A stretch of 64,000 nt of DNA from Hahella sp050299855 (GTDB lineage Bacteria; Pseudomonadota; Gammaproteobacteria; Pseudomonadales; Oleiphilaceae), in contig JBNKWQ010000043.1 of assembly GCA_050299855.1 (NCBI GenBank), positions 1-64,000 of the forward strand, written 5' to 3'. The position numbers and the translations under genes were made by a program. This document shows positions 45,952 through 55,519 of the stretch, one piece after another. The notes below the pieces were generated by a model. It searched no databases. It was not told where the DNA came from and saw only the letters and a list, made by a program, of their open reading frames with translations. Within the stretch, counting starts at the first letter, position 1. The number at the start of each line of letters is the position of its first letter.

Positions 45952-47199
45952 TTAAATTTCTAACAGAATACGGGCAGGATCTTCCAACAACTCCTTGATG
46001 GTCACCAGAAACTGCACCGCCTCTTTACCATCGATCATACGGTGGTCATATGACACCGCGAGATACATCATTGGCAATACAACCACCTGGCCGTTCACTG
46101 CCATGGGGCGTTCCTGAATCTTATGCATACCTAAAATAGCGGTTTGCGGTGGATTCAATATTGGCGTTGACATCAGGGAACCAAAAGTTCCGCCATTGGA
46201 GATAGTAAAGGTACCACCCGTCATATCTTCGATAGCCAGCTTGCCGTCACGCGCTTTCTTGCCGTAATCAACAATCGATGTTTCGATATCAGCCAGGCCC
46301 ATTTGGTCAGCATCACGTAGAACTGGTACAACCAGACCACGCTCGGTGGAGACTGCCACACCGATATCCTGATAACCGTGGTAAACAATATCGTTACCGT
46401 CGATTGAGGCATTTACTCCGGGGAAGCGTTTTAGCGCTTCGCACACAGCCTTAACGAAGAAAGACATAAAGCCCAGCTTGGTACCATTATGTTTTTTCTC
46501 GAACATTTCTTTGTATTGCTTACGCAGATCCATAATTGGCTTCATGTTGACTTCATTAAAAGTCGTCAACATGGCTGCGTTATGCTGGGCATCCAGCAGG
46601 CGTTTCGCAATGCTTGCACGTAGACGGGTCATCGGCACACGTTTTTCAGCTCTAGCGCCTGCAGGTGAATCAATAGCCGGCATGGATGGAGCTGGCTTTG
46701 CCGCTACAGGGACTGCTGTTGCAGCAGTTGCCGCTTTTGCAGTCGTGGCGCCTACTGCCAGATGGTTAACCACGTCTTCTTTGGTAATACGCCCCCCTTT
46801 CCCTGTTCCTTTGATACTGCCGGGGGCAAGATTATTCTCTTCAGCCAGCTTGCGTGCTGAAGGACTCATAATTGCATCTCCGGAGTCAGCGGTATTTTCC
46901 TCCGCCGGAGCAGCGGGTGCCACAGCTTCCGGAGCAGCACTAGCAGAGGCAGTACCCGCTGCGCCGTCTGCGAATAAGGCAATTACTTCTTCACTAAGAA
47001 CGGTTTCCCCTTCTCCCTTCAGAATTTTTTCAATAACACCGTCAGCAGGAGCCACAACTTCGAGCACAACTTTATCGGTCTCGATATCGACAATAAGCTC
47101 ATCCCGAGCCACAGCTTCACCCGGTTGTTTATGCCACGTTGCCACCACACCATCGGCAACAGATTCCGGGAAGGTAGGAGATTTTATTTCGATCGCCAT
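45952..47199 (-). CDS. sucB: Dihydrolipoyllysine succinyltransferase (E2 of 2-oxoglutarate dehydrogenase)
   Basis: A 415-residue E2 core protein. The N-terminal lipoyl domain carries the lipoylated Lys in IETDKVVLEV (Lys 43). An Ala/Pro-rich linker, a peripheral-subunit-binding domain (MSPSARKLAEENNL...GKGGRITKEDV), a second Ala-rich linker and the catalytic domain follow, with SYDHRMIDGKEAV (catalytic His and Asp) near the C-terminus. It starts 23 bases after sucA and ends 27 bases before lpd. Confidence 0.97.
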   Translation of the reverse strand: MAIEIKSPTFPESVADGVVATWHKQPGEAVARDELIVDIETDKVVLEVVAPADGVIEKILKGEGETVLSEEVIALFADGAAGTASASAAPEAVAPAAPAEENTADSGDAIMSPSARKLAEENNLAPGSIKGTGKGGRITKEDVVNHLAVGATTAKAATAATAVPVAAKPAPSMPAIDSPAGARAEKRVPMTRLRASIAKRLLDAQHNAAMLTTFNEVNMKPIMDLRKQYKEMFEKKHNGTKLGFMSFFVKAVCEALKRFPGVNASIDGNDIVYHGYQDIGVAVSTERGLVVPVLRDADQMGLADIETSIVDYGKKARDGKLAIEDMTGGTFTISNGGTFGSLMSTPILNPPQTAILGMHKIQERPMAVNGQVVVLPMMYLAVSYDHRMIDGKEAVQFLVTIKELLEDPARILLEI

Positions 47200-47222
47200 C
47201 TTGTATCCTTAGTTTTTAGCGC

Positions 47223-50066
47223 CTATACAATAGTGAAGGCATCATTAACGAGTTTAGATTGTTCTTCTGCATGAACATGACCGTAGCCTGCAGCCGGAGA
47301 TGCTGATCCCGGGCGGCCCGCGTAATGCAGATAAACTTTCGGGTGAGTTTTACCGATTACAGATCTCATATGGTGCTGACTACAATACCAAGCACCCTGA
47401 TTCATGGGCTCTTCCTGACACCAAACTATCGCTTCCAGCTTCTTGTACTGAGCAAACACTTCTTCCAGGTCATCTTCCGGGAAGGGGTAGAGTTGCTCAA
47501 TTCGAATAATCACTACATCAGTAATTTCATCATTACGACGCTTTTCAAGCAGATCGTAATACACCTTGCCGCTACACATGATGACGCGGCGGACATTCCT
47601 GGGATCGATGGATTCATCAACTTCAGGAATAACGGTTTGGAAATAACCATCAGCTAGCTCATCCAAAGTGGAAACTGCTTCCTTATGACGCAGCAGGCTT
47701 TTCGGACTCATGCAGATCAGCGGCTTTCTCAATGGGCGCTTCACCTGGCGACGCAGCATGTGATAAACCTGCGCAGGTGTCGTTGGTACACAGACCTGGA
47801 TATTATGCTCGGCCGCTAACTGCAGGAACCGCTCAAGACGCGCCGAGGAATGCTCAGGCCCTTGCCCTTCATAACCATGGGGCAGGAGCAGCGTCAGGCC
47901 GCACAGACGTCCCCACTTATGCTCGCCACTGGTAATAAACTGGTCAATCACCACCTGGGCACCGTTGGCAAAATCACCAAATTGGGCTTCCCAGATCACC
48001 AGCGTTTTAGGATTGGTAGTTGAGTATCCGTATTCAAATGCAAGCACTGCTTCTTCTGACAAATACGAATCGTAAATTTCGAAATCCGGCTGACCTTCAG
48101 CCAGATGTTGCAATGGAATATAAGAACTACCATCTTTCTGGTTATGCAAAACTGCGTGACGGTGCGAGAAGGTACCGCGACCAACATCTTGCCCGGTCAA
48201 GCGGATTTCATTACCTTCGTGCAGCAAGGTGGCATAGGCCATAACCTCAGCGTAACCCCAGTTAATAGGCAGGGCGCCCTGAGTCATTTTTTTGCGGTCA
48301 TCCATGATTTTGGACACTTGGCGCTGCACAACAAAGCTTTCGGGGAAGATATCCATCTTCTTACCCAAACGTTGCAGAGTCTTCAGTGAAATGCTGGTTT
48401 TGCATTTTGCTGTCCACTGGTGGCCAAGATATGGCGTCCAGTCGACGAACATTTCTTTGTTGGGCTCTTTCACCAGACTTTTTACGACATGGTGACCGTT
48501 ATCCAACAGGTCCCGGTATTCATCTTCTATACGTTTGACGTCTGCATCGGAGAGAATACCCTCCTCCACCAAGCGCTTGGCATAAATAGTACGAGTTGTA
48601 GGCAGACTGCGAATAATCTGATACATCAACGGCTGAGTGGAAGAAGGTTCATCAGCTTCATTGTGGCCTCTACGGCGATAACAAATCAGATCTATAACCA
48701 CGTCTTTCTTAAAGGTGTTGCGGTAGTCCATGGCAACTTGCGTCACGAACAACACAGCCTCTGGATCATCCCCGTTGACATGGAAGATAGGCGCCTGAAC
48801 CATTTTGGCAACGTCAGTACAATACTCCGAAGATCTGGCATCTTCGCGGCGACTGGTGGTAAAGCCTACCTGGTTGTTAATAATGAGGTGCACGGTGCCA
48901 CCGACTCCGTAACCGCGAGTCTGGCTCATCTGGAAAGTTTCCATGACCACACCCTGACCGGCAAAGGCTGCATCGCCGTGCATAATAATAGGTACAACCT
49001 TATCACCGATGGTATCCAAACGGCGATCCTGACGGGCTCTCACTGAACCCTCTACTACCGGAGATACAATCTCCAGATGTGAGGGGTTAAAAGCCAAAGC
49101 AAGGTGAACTTCGCCACCTGACGTCATGACATTCGATGAGAAGCCCTGGTGATATTTAACGTCCCCAGAACCATCATCCAGCAGTTTTTTACCCTCAAAC
49201 TCATCAAACAGATCTTTAGGATTCTTACCGAGTGTATTCACCAGTACGTTCAGACGTCCCCGGTGAGCCATACCGATAACAATTTCCTTGGCACCATAGC
49301 TACCCGCACGCTGGATAAGCTCATCTACCAGGGGAATCAAACTTTCACCACCTTCCAGACCGAATCGCTTGGTACCGGGGTAGCGAGAAGAAAGGTATTT
49401 TTCCAACCCTTCAGCTGCTGTAAGGCGTTCCAGTAGATGAATACGGCGCTCTTTTTCATAGACAGGATGGCTGCGTACAGATTCCAGACGCTGCTGCATC
49501 CAGCGTTTTTCCTCTGTGTTGACGATATGCATATATTCCGCGCCAACGGTATCGCAATAGGTAAATTCCAGTCCGCGCTGAATTTCGCCTAACGTCATGG
49601 TTTCAACGCCAAAACACAGTGAACCAGTCTGGAACACAGTATCGACATCCGCTTTGGTCAGACCATGGAATTCGAGCTCAAAGTCAGCAATGCTTTCGCG
49701 CTCCATTAACCCCAAAGGGTCAAGCTTGGCCTTTTGGTGACCGCGGAATCTGTAGCCGTTAATAAGTTGAAGAACTTTAACCTGCTTGCGCTCATGCTCG
49801 GTACTGACTAAAGAGGCCGGGCTTGGCTCAACAGCAACCGAACGGCGTTTTGCCAGCTTAAGAAACTGCTCACGAATGACCGAATGAGGTATATCCTGGG
49901 TAGGCAGGCCTTCGCTTTGGGGAAGCTTGTCAAAATAATCGCGCCATTCTTCAGGAATAGCATTGGGATCAGTTAGATAGGTTTCATAGAGTTGCTCAAC
50001 ATAAGCAAAATTCCCACCGGCCAAATGGGAGGTTTGCCACAGCTGCTCCATCGTGCTTTCGTGCAT
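47223..50066 (-). CDS. sucA: 2-oxoglutarate dehydrogenase, E1 component
   Basis: A 947-residue thiamine diphosphate enzyme that decarboxylates 2-oxoglutarate and transfers the succinyl group to SucB. It opens with LAGGNFAYVEQLYETYLTDP, has GMAHRGRLNVLVNTLGK near residue 262, the ThDP/Mg motif GDAAFAGQG...NNQVGFTT, and the C-terminal PTTPAQVYHMLRRQ and GRPGSASPA blocks. Length matches E. coli (933). The promoter probably lies in the 293-base gap before it or further upstream at sdhC. Confidence 0.97.
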   Translation of the reverse strand: MHESTMEQLWQTSHLAGGNFAYVEQLYETYLTDPNAIPEEWRDYFDKLPQSEGLPTQDIPHSVIREQFLKLAKRRSVAVEPSPASLVSTEHERKQVKVLQLINGYRFRGHQKAKLDPLGLMERESIADFELEFHGLTKADVDTVFQTGSLCFGVETMTLGEIQRGLEFTYCDTVGAEYMHIVNTEEKRWMQQRLESVRSHPVYEKERRIHLLERLTAAEGLEKYLSSRYPGTKRFGLEGGESLIPLVDELIQRAGSYGAKEIVIGMAHRGRLNVLVNTLGKNPKDLFDEFEGKKLLDDGSGDVKYHQGFSSNVMTSGGEVHLALAFNPSHLEIVSPVVEGSVRARQDRRLDTIGDKVVPIIMHGDAAFAGQGVVMETFQMSQTRGYGVGGTVHLIINNQVGFTTSRREDARSSEYCTDVAKMVQAPIFHVNGDDPEAVLFVTQVAMDYRNTFKKDVVIDLICYRRRGHNEADEPSSTQPLMYQIIRSLPTTRTIYAKRLVEEGILSDADVKRIEDEYRDLLDNGHHVVKSLVKEPNKEMFVDWTPYLGHQWTAKCKTSISLKTLQRLGKKMDIFPESFVVQRQVSKIMDDRKKMTQGALPINWGYAEVMAYATLLHEGNEIRLTGQDVGRGTFSHRHAVLHNQKDGSSYIPLQHLAEGQPDFEIYDSYLSEEAVLAFEYGYSTTNPKTLVIWEAQFGDFANGAQVVIDQFITSGEHKWGRLCGLTLLLPHGYEGQGPEHSSARLERFLQLAAEHNIQVCVPTTPAQVYHMLRRQVKRPLRKPLICMSPKSLLRHKEAVSTLDELADGYFQTVIPEVDESIDPRNVRRVIMCSGKVYYDLLEKRRNDEITDVVIIRIEQLYPFPEDDLEEVFAQYKKLEAIVWCQEEPMNQGAWYCSQHHMRSVIGKTHPKVYLHYAGRPGSASPAAGYGHVHAEEQSKLVNDAFTIV

Positions 50067-50359
50067 ATCGCTCGCCTTGCTAGAACTGGGGAGCTGAAGG
50101 TGCAGATCTTGTGCGTATAAGTCGTTTTAAAGCGTGCAAGAACTGACTACCATCAGGTTTTCGGACTCGCCGAACCCCATAGGTTTACACCAGCAGGCAA
50201 CCTCCCCGGTAAAAAGGATATTGCCTGACTACTTTAATATTTCAGCCGCCCACCATAATAGTGGGCAGCCTATATGTAACTAGCTATTTAGTATAGACAG
50301 CTAATTCAGCAACGACCGTAACAAGAAAAATTATTTTAGTTATAGCTTTTTATATGATT
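50067..50359. other. sdhB-sucA spacer
   Basis: About 290 bases inside the TCA cluster. GCCCAC (50248-50253) pairs with GTGGGC (50261-50266) around a seven-base loop, without a T-run, about 100 bases past sdhB. This may be a processing or partial termination signal that separates sdh from suc expression; a promoter for sucA may also lie here. No gene seen. Confidence 0.4.
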
Positions 50360-51064
50360 TTAGGTGGCTCTTTGCAGCAGCATATTTCGAATATGCCCGA
50401 TTGCCCTGGTAGGATTCAGCCCCTTTGGACAAACGCTTACACAGTTCATGATTCCCCTGCAACGAAATACGCTAAACGGATCATCAAGGTTTGCTAGTCG
50501 CTCGCTGGTAGCAGTATCCCTGCTGTCTGCCAGAAAACGATATGCTTGCAACAACCCAGCCGGCCCAACAAACTTGTCCGGATTCCACCAGAAAGAAGGG
50601 CAAGAGGTTGAACAGCACGCGCAAAGAATACACTCGTACAAACCATCCAATTTGGCACGCTCTTCAGGTGACTGAAGACGCTCAATAGCTGGTGCCGGCG
50701 TATTATTCTGCAAATAGGGCTTAATTTTTTCGTACTGCTGATAAAACAGCGACATGTCAACAACCAGGTCCCGTATTACAGGAAGACCCGGTAGAGGTCT
50801 CAGAACAAGCTTGCCGTCTTTGACCACTTGAGATAAAGGCGTAATACAGGCCAGACCGTTTTTACCGTTCATGTTCATACCATCAGAGCCGCACACCCCC
50901 TCCCGACAGGAGCGGCGATAGGCCATGGTAGGATCCTGCTCTTTCATTAACGCCAATACATCCAGCACCATCAGGTCTTTCCCTTCGGGAATTGCCAGTT
51001 CTATGTCCTGCATGTATGGGGCACTATCCGATTCAGGATTATATCTGTAGACACTTACTAACAT
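50360..51064 (-). CDS. sdhB: Succinate dehydrogenase iron-sulfur subunit
   Basis: A 234-residue subunit carrying three iron-sulfur clusters that pass electrons from FAD to quinone. The [2Fe-2S] site is CREGVCGSDGMNMNGKNGLAC (Cys 53, 58, 73, with Asp 61 in place of a fourth Cys as in E. coli). The [4Fe-4S] and [3Fe-4S] sites are formed by CILCACCSTSC (144-154) and CRGIMNCVSVCPKGLNP near residue 206. Faces the cytoplasm. Starts 22 bases after sdhA. Confidence 0.97.
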   Translation of the reverse strand: MLVSVYRYNPESDSAPYMQDIELAIPEGKDLMVLDVLALMKEQDPTMAYRRSCREGVCGSDGMNMNGKNGLACITPLSQVVKDGKLVLRPLPGLPVIRDLVVDMSLFYQQYEKIKPYLQNNTPAPAIERLQSPEERAKLDGLYECILCACCSTSCPSFWWNPDKFVGPAGLLQAYRFLADSRDTATSERLANLDDPFSVFRCRGIMNCVSVCPKGLNPTRAIGHIRNMLLQRAT

Positions 51065-51086
51065 TCTAATATCTCCCTCTTAATCT

Positions 51087-52859
51087 CTAGTAACTACGTG
51101 CTTTAGGTGGGAACGGCTCCATGGTTTTGGGAGCGAAGTTCACATCGCGTTTTGTCACACGTTTGTCTTTCGGGAAATAAAGTGAGTGTTTCAGCCAGTT
51201 TTCGTCATCACGTTCAGTGAAGTCGTTTCTCGCATGAGCACCACGACTCTCTTTACGTTCTTCCGCAGCGACTGCTGTGGCGTAGGCAACTTCATACAGG
51301 TTCTCAAGCTCCAGCGCTTCAATTCGCGCAGTGTTAAAGGCCTGACTCTTGTCTTCCAGCGTGGTGTTCTTAACCCGCTCACCGATTTCATCAAGAATCT
51401 TGAGGCCTTTCTGCATACTCTCGCCGTCGCGGAATACACCAAAATACAGCTGCATGGTATCCTGTAATTGCTTACGCACTTCCGCAACTTTCTCACCACT
51501 GGTGGAAGAATTAAGGCGGTTCAGACGGGAAAGAGACTGCTCAATATCGGACTCAACGGCATCATCTGTCGCGTAGCCATCTTTCAGCATCTTCTCGATG
51601 TGCAAACCTGCCGCACGACCAAACACCACAAGGTCAAGCAATGAATTTCCACCGAGACGATTAGCTCCGTGTACAGATACACAGGCAGCTTCGCCACAGG
51701 CAAACAAACCATCAATCGACTGATCCTGTGCATTAGCATCCTGAGTCAGGGCCTGGCCGCCAACGTTAGTAGGCACCCCCCCCATCATATAGTGACAGGT
51801 TGGCACAACAGGAATCGGTTCTTTCGCAGGATCGACATGGGCAAAGGTCTTGGACAACTCAACGATACCAGGTAGACGCAGATTCAACGTCTCCTCACCT
51901 AAATGATCCAGTTTCAGCAGGACATGGTCTTTATTGGGACCAACGCCACGGCCTTCCAGGATTTCCATAATCATCGAACGGGCAACTACATCACGACCTG
52001 CCAGATCTTTGGCATTTGGCGCGTAACGCTCCATGAAACGTTCACCTTCACTGTTGATCAGGTAGCCACCCTCACCCCGGCAACCTTCGGTCACCAGTAC
52101 TCCGGCGCCGGCAATACCTGTGGGATGAAATTGCCACATCTCCATGTCCTGCACAGGGAAACCGGCACGCAGAGCCATACCGACACCATCTCCTGTGTTG
52201 ATCAGAGCATTGGTCGTAGAAGCATAAATACGGCCAGCACCACCAGTCGCAAGTACGGTAGCCTTGGCTCTAATATAAACCGTTTCACCGGATTCAATGC
52301 AGATTGCCGTAACACCAACCACAGCCCCTTGCTGATTTTTAACCAGATCAACGGCATACCACTCATTCAGGAAAGTGGTACCGCCGCGCAGGTTACCCTG
52401 ATAGAGGGCATGCAATAATGCATGACCTGTACGGTCTGCAGCAGCACAGGTTCTGGCAGCCTGACCGCCCTTACCGAAATCTTTTGACTGACCACCGAAT
52501 GGACGCTGATAAATACGTCCGGTTTCAGTACGCGAAAATGGCAGCCCCATATGCTCGAGTTCAAATACGGCCTGAGGCCCCACTGAACACATATATTCGA
52601 TAGCATCCTGGTCACCGATATAGTCTGACCCCTTAACGGTGTCATACATGTGCCAGCGCCAATCATCATTAGGGTCCGAACTAGCTATGGCACAGGTAAT
52701 ACCACCTTGGGCAGACACCGTATGGGAACGGGTAGGAAAAACCTTGGTGATGCAAGCAGTCTTTACACCAGCCTCTGTCAGCTGCAGCGCCGCACGCATA
52801 CCAGCGCCACCACCACCTATAACAATCGCATCGTATGAAAGAGTTCTAATCTTCGCCAT
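51087..52859 (-). CDS. sdhA: Succinate dehydrogenase flavoprotein subunit
   Basis: A 590-residue catalytic subunit oxidising succinate to fumarate. FAD motif AIVIGGGGAGMRAAL, covalent FAD-attachment His in TRSHTVSAQGG, substrate site HPTGIAGAGVLVTEGCRGEGG and the catalytic region RDVVARSM, then CGEAACVSVHGANRLGGNSL. Length equals E. coli SdhA (588). Starts four bases after sdhD. Confidence 0.97.
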   Translation of the reverse strand: MAKIRTLSYDAIVIGGGGAGMRAALQLTEAGVKTACITKVFPTRSHTVSAQGGITCAIASSDPNDDWRWHMYDTVKGSDYIGDQDAIEYMCSVGPQAVFELEHMGLPFSRTETGRIYQRPFGGQSKDFGKGGQAARTCAAADRTGHALLHALYQGNLRGGTTFLNEWYAVDLVKNQQGAVVGVTAICIESGETVYIRAKATVLATGGAGRIYASTTNALINTGDGVGMALRAGFPVQDMEMWQFHPTGIAGAGVLVTEGCRGEGGYLINSEGERFMERYAPNAKDLAGRDVVARSMIMEILEGRGVGPNKDHVLLKLDHLGEETLNLRLPGIVELSKTFAHVDPAKEPIPVVPTCHYMMGGVPTNVGGQALTQDANAQDQSIDGLFACGEAACVSVHGANRLGGNSLLDLVVFGRAAGLHIEKMLKDGYATDDAVESDIEQSLSRLNRLNSSTSGEKVAEVRKQLQDTMQLYFGVFRDGESMQKGLKILDEIGERVKNTTLEDKSQAFNTARIEALELENLYEVAYATAVAAEERKESRGAHARNDFTERDDENWLKHSLYFPKDKRVTKRDVNFAPKTMEPFPPKARSY

Positions 52860-52862
52860 GAA

Positions 52863-53216
52863 TTACAGCCCCCAAAGCGTCTGAACGCCCCAAATCAAAT
52901 AAATAAACATCACCAAACCTGACAAGGCCTGCGCTAAAAAACGAAGCAGTCCATCTTTTATATAGTCAGTAGTGATTGTCCAGAGGCCGATCCAGGCGTG
53001 AGCACCAAGGGCTGCCAATGCCATCAATGAAAAGATTCTGACCCAGGTTTTTTCAAATATTGCTGACCAGACAGTAAAGTCGAGATCCGGAGTAAACAAC
53101 ACCAGACCGACCATAAATGCTGTATAAAGCGCCAGAATGACGGCAGAAACGCGCTGCACCATCCAGTCGTATGCACCGCTACGACCAAAATTCGTTACAC
53201 TGGTTACCATATCCAC
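52863..53216 (-). CDS. sdhD: Succinate dehydrogenase membrane anchor subunit D
   Basis: A 117-residue subunit with three transmembrane helices (about 20-42, 58-80, 90-112). It helps form the quinone site and the heme b pocket with SdhC. DWMVQRVSAVILALYTAF near the start and HAWIGLWTITTDYIKD (heme ligand His, quinone-site Asp/Tyr) are typical. Overlaps sdhC by 13 bases. Confidence 0.94.
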   Translation of the reverse strand: MDMVTSVTNFGRSGAYDWMVQRVSAVILALYTAFMVGLVLFTPDLDFTVWSAIFEKTWVRIFSLMALAALGAHAWIGLWTITTDYIKDGLLRFLAQALSGLVMFIYLIWGVQTLWGL

Positions 53217-53578
53217 ACTCCCGCCAATACGATTAATACAACTGAAGCTGCAATCACAACCTTGGCAAACAGGCGCGCACCTTCGAGATCTTCTCCAATA
53301 CCGGCATCCATCACCAGATGCTTGATCCCAGCAACAAAGTGATAGGCTAAGGCAGCCAGAATGCCCCAGAGGATTAACTTGGCCAGAAAGCTGTCCAATA
53401 CTGACAGCAGGCTGTTAAAGCTCTGCTCGCTTTCCAGCGACATATCCAAACCCCACAACAAAAATGCCATGGAAATAAAGATGATGATTCCGGAAATACG
53501 ATGAAGAATTGAAGTTATAGCAGGTAGGGGGAAATGAAATTGGGTCAAATCTAGGTTGACAGGTCTTTTGCTATTCAC
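53204..53578 (-). CDS. sdhC: Succinate dehydrogenase cytochrome b556 subunit C
   Basis: A 124-residue subunit with three transmembrane helices, anchoring the enzyme and binding heme b. The start NSKRPVNLDL and ITSILHRISGIIIF match SdhC, and the heme ligand His lies in HFVAGIKHLVMD. The GTG at 53578 was chosen because family members begin just before SKRPVNLDL; an in-frame GTG at 53620 gives 138 residues. First gene of the sdh-suc cluster, divergent from gltA. Confidence 0.93.
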   Translation of the reverse strand: MNSKRPVNLDLTQFHFPLPAITSILHRISGIIIFISMAFLLWGLDMSLESEQSFNSLLSVLDSFLAKLILWGILAALAYHFVAGIKHLVMDAGIGEDLEGARLFAKVVIAASVVLIVLAGVWIW

Positions 53579-54086
53579 AGCCGCTTCACACTCGATAAAT
53601 TGTGCCGCAAGAGGAAGCACCTCTTCCGGGCGTTATAAGAATGGACCTTAGTGATGGCGAGAACCTGAGGGAGTAATACAGGCTCCGCATACGGGTTGGA
53701 GATTATAGGTTCACACTTTGCAAATTACAAACACAACAAGCCTTTATCTCACCTTATATCTATGGAAAAGAGAACATTTCGATTCACTGCGGAGGATATA
53801 CACGACTAATTTTTCAACACTGGTCAAAAATAAAACAGCCAATAAACAAGAGTTGGCTAATAATCACTCCATTTCAGAGACAAATAGGCAGTTTTTCATT
53901 ACAGGTACTTAAATTATGCAGCCGAGACCATTATCATGAGGCGGCTTTACAAGACAGAGACCAAAGACATAACAACAGAGCATCGGCACAACACCACTTC
54001 AAGCTCGTATAAGCTGCGGTCCCAAATACTATTCACAGCGCTTTGCTATGCATTCGCATTAAATCAAGTAGATATAGGAGAGCACC
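53579..54086. promoter_or_regulatory. Divergent regulatory region, sdhC / gltA
   Basis: About 500 AT-rich bases that must hold promoters for both the sdh-suc cluster and gltA. A small inverted repeat AGCCAA/TTGGCT lies at 53837-53858. The gltA side has TATAGGAGAG before the ATG. A 64-codon frame at 53718 has no ribosome binding site and odd composition and is not called. No regulator site could be named. Confidence 0.4.
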
Positions 54087-55361
54087 ATGGCTGACAAGAA
54101 AGCGACGCTATCGGTCAATGGTAAGACAATTGAGCTACCTGTTTACTCGGGCACAGCAGGCCCCGATGTCATCGACGTGAGGGCCCTGGTACAGGAAGGT
54201 TTATTCACTTACGACCCAGGTTTTGTTTCCACAGCGGCCTGCGAATCTCAAATCACATATATCGATGGCTCCAAGGGTATTTTATTGCACCGCGGATACC
54301 CTATTGAGCAACTGGCAGAAAAATCAGACTACCTGGAAGTGTGCTACCTCCTTATATATGGGGAACTGCCATCCGAGGCAGAAGCCGAAAAATTCCGTAA
54401 CACAGTAAAAAACCACACCATGGTGCACGAGCAGCTCAACCATTTCTTTAATGGATTCCGCCGCGACGCTCACCCGATGGCCATCATGTGTGGCGTCGTT
54501 GGCGCCCTGTCTGCCTTTTATCACGACACCATGGACTTCAGCGACGAATTGCATCGCGAGATTGCAGCCTTTCGCCTGATAGCCAAGATGCCAACTTTGG
54601 CAGCCATGTGTTACAAGTATTCGATGGGTCAACCTTTCATGTATCCCAAGAATGACCTGGACTATGCCTCCAACTTCTTATACATGATGTTTGGCACACC
54701 TTGTGAAAACTATAAGGTAAATCCAATACTGGCCCGCGCCATGGACCGGATATTCACCCTGCATGCCGATCACGAGCAAAATGCCTCCACCTCAACAGTC
54801 AGACTTGCAGGTTCCTCCGGCGCCAACCCTTTTGCATGCATTGCATCAGGCATCGCTGCCCTATGGGGACCAGCCCATGGTGGCGCCAATGAAGCAGTAT
54901 TGAACATGCTACAGGAGATTGGTGACGAAGAACGCATCCCTGAATTCATCGAGAAAGCCAAGGATAAAAACGACCCATTCCGCCTGATGGGCTTTGGTCA
55001 CCGGGTTTACAAGAACTTCGATCCACGCGCCAGAGTTATGAAACAGACGTGTGACGAAGTATTGAGCGAACTTGGCCTTGGTGATGACCCATTATTCAGG
55101 ATAGCCATGAAACTTGAGCAAATCGCCCTGGAAGATCCCTACTTCGCAGAGAAAAAACTCTATCCGAATGTAGACTTTTACAGCGGCATCATCTTGCGCG
55201 CAGTCGGCATTCCTGTCTCCATGTTTACAGTAATTTTCGCTATGTCCAGAACCATCGGCTGGTTCTCCCACTGGCACGAAATGGTCAGCAGCAGCTACCG
55301 TATCGGTCGCCCTCGCCAATTGTATACCGGCAAGCTGTCACGGGATTACCCAGCGAAGTAA
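54087..55361 (+). CDS. gltA: Citrate synthase (type II)
   Basis: A 424-residue hexameric-type citrate synthase that condenses oxaloacetate and acetyl-CoA. Catalytic residues: His in PAHGGANEAVL, His in GFGHRVYKNFDPRA, and the Asp further on. The N-terminal beta-rich domain (first 60 residues, ending near DPGFVSTAACES) is typical of the NADH-sensitive Gram-negative form. AGGAG precedes the ATG. Its own terminator follows. The divergent arrangement with sdhCDAB matches E. coli and Pseudomonas. Confidence 0.97.
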   Translation: MADKKATLSVNGKTIELPVYSGTAGPDVIDVRALVQEGLFTYDPGFVSTAACESQITYIDGSKGILLHRGYPIEQLAEKSDYLEVCYLLIYGELPSEAEAEKFRNTVKNHTMVHEQLNHFFNGFRRDAHPMAIMCGVVGALSAFYHDTMDFSDELHREIAAFRLIAKMPTLAAMCYKYSMGQPFMYPKNDLDYASNFLYMMFGTPCENYKVNPILARAMDRIFTLHADHEQNASTSTVRLAGSSGANPFACIASGIAALWGPAHGGANEAVLNMLQEIGDEERIPEFIEKAKDKNDPFRLMGFGHRVYKNFDPRARVMKQTCDEVLSELGLGDDPLFRIAMKLEQIALEDPYFAEKKLYPNVDFYSGIILRAVGIPVSMFTVIFAMSRTIGWFSHWHEMVSSSYRIGRPRQLYTGKLSRDYPAK

Positions 55362-55367
55362 CCACTC

Positions 55368-55420
55368 CAAGACCATGGCTGAAACAGTCAGCTGTGGTCT
55401 TCTTCCCCTTACTTTTTTCC
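55368..55420 (+). terminator. Terminator of gltA
   Basis: AAGACCATGGCTG pairs with CAGCTGTGGTCTT around a short loop (one internal mismatch pair), followed by TCTTCCCCTTACTTTTTT. It ends a few bases past the gltA stop. Confidence 0.7.
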
Positions 55421-55441
55421 TGTACTCTTTTTTCCTGTACT
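55412..55441. repeat. Perfect 15-base tandem duplication
   Basis: CTTTTTTCCTGTACT occurs twice in immediate succession (55412-55426 and 55427-55441), in the gap between the gltA terminator and the next gene. Confidence 0.9.
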
Positions 55442-55519
55442 CTCCAGCGCGTCTTAATAATAGTTTCTTATTATCAAACACATTCAGACACTCCCGATCT
55501 ATAGATAGAAAGGCTTCCC

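Noticed and set aside
46478..47212. A 244-codon frame antisense to sucB
   Set aside because: Ala/Ser-rich mirror of the lipoyl and linker region; sucB is complete and in a conserved operon.
53718..53912. A 64-codon frame between sdhC and gltA
   Set aside because: No ribosome binding site, odd composition, and it lies in a region that must hold two divergent promoters.
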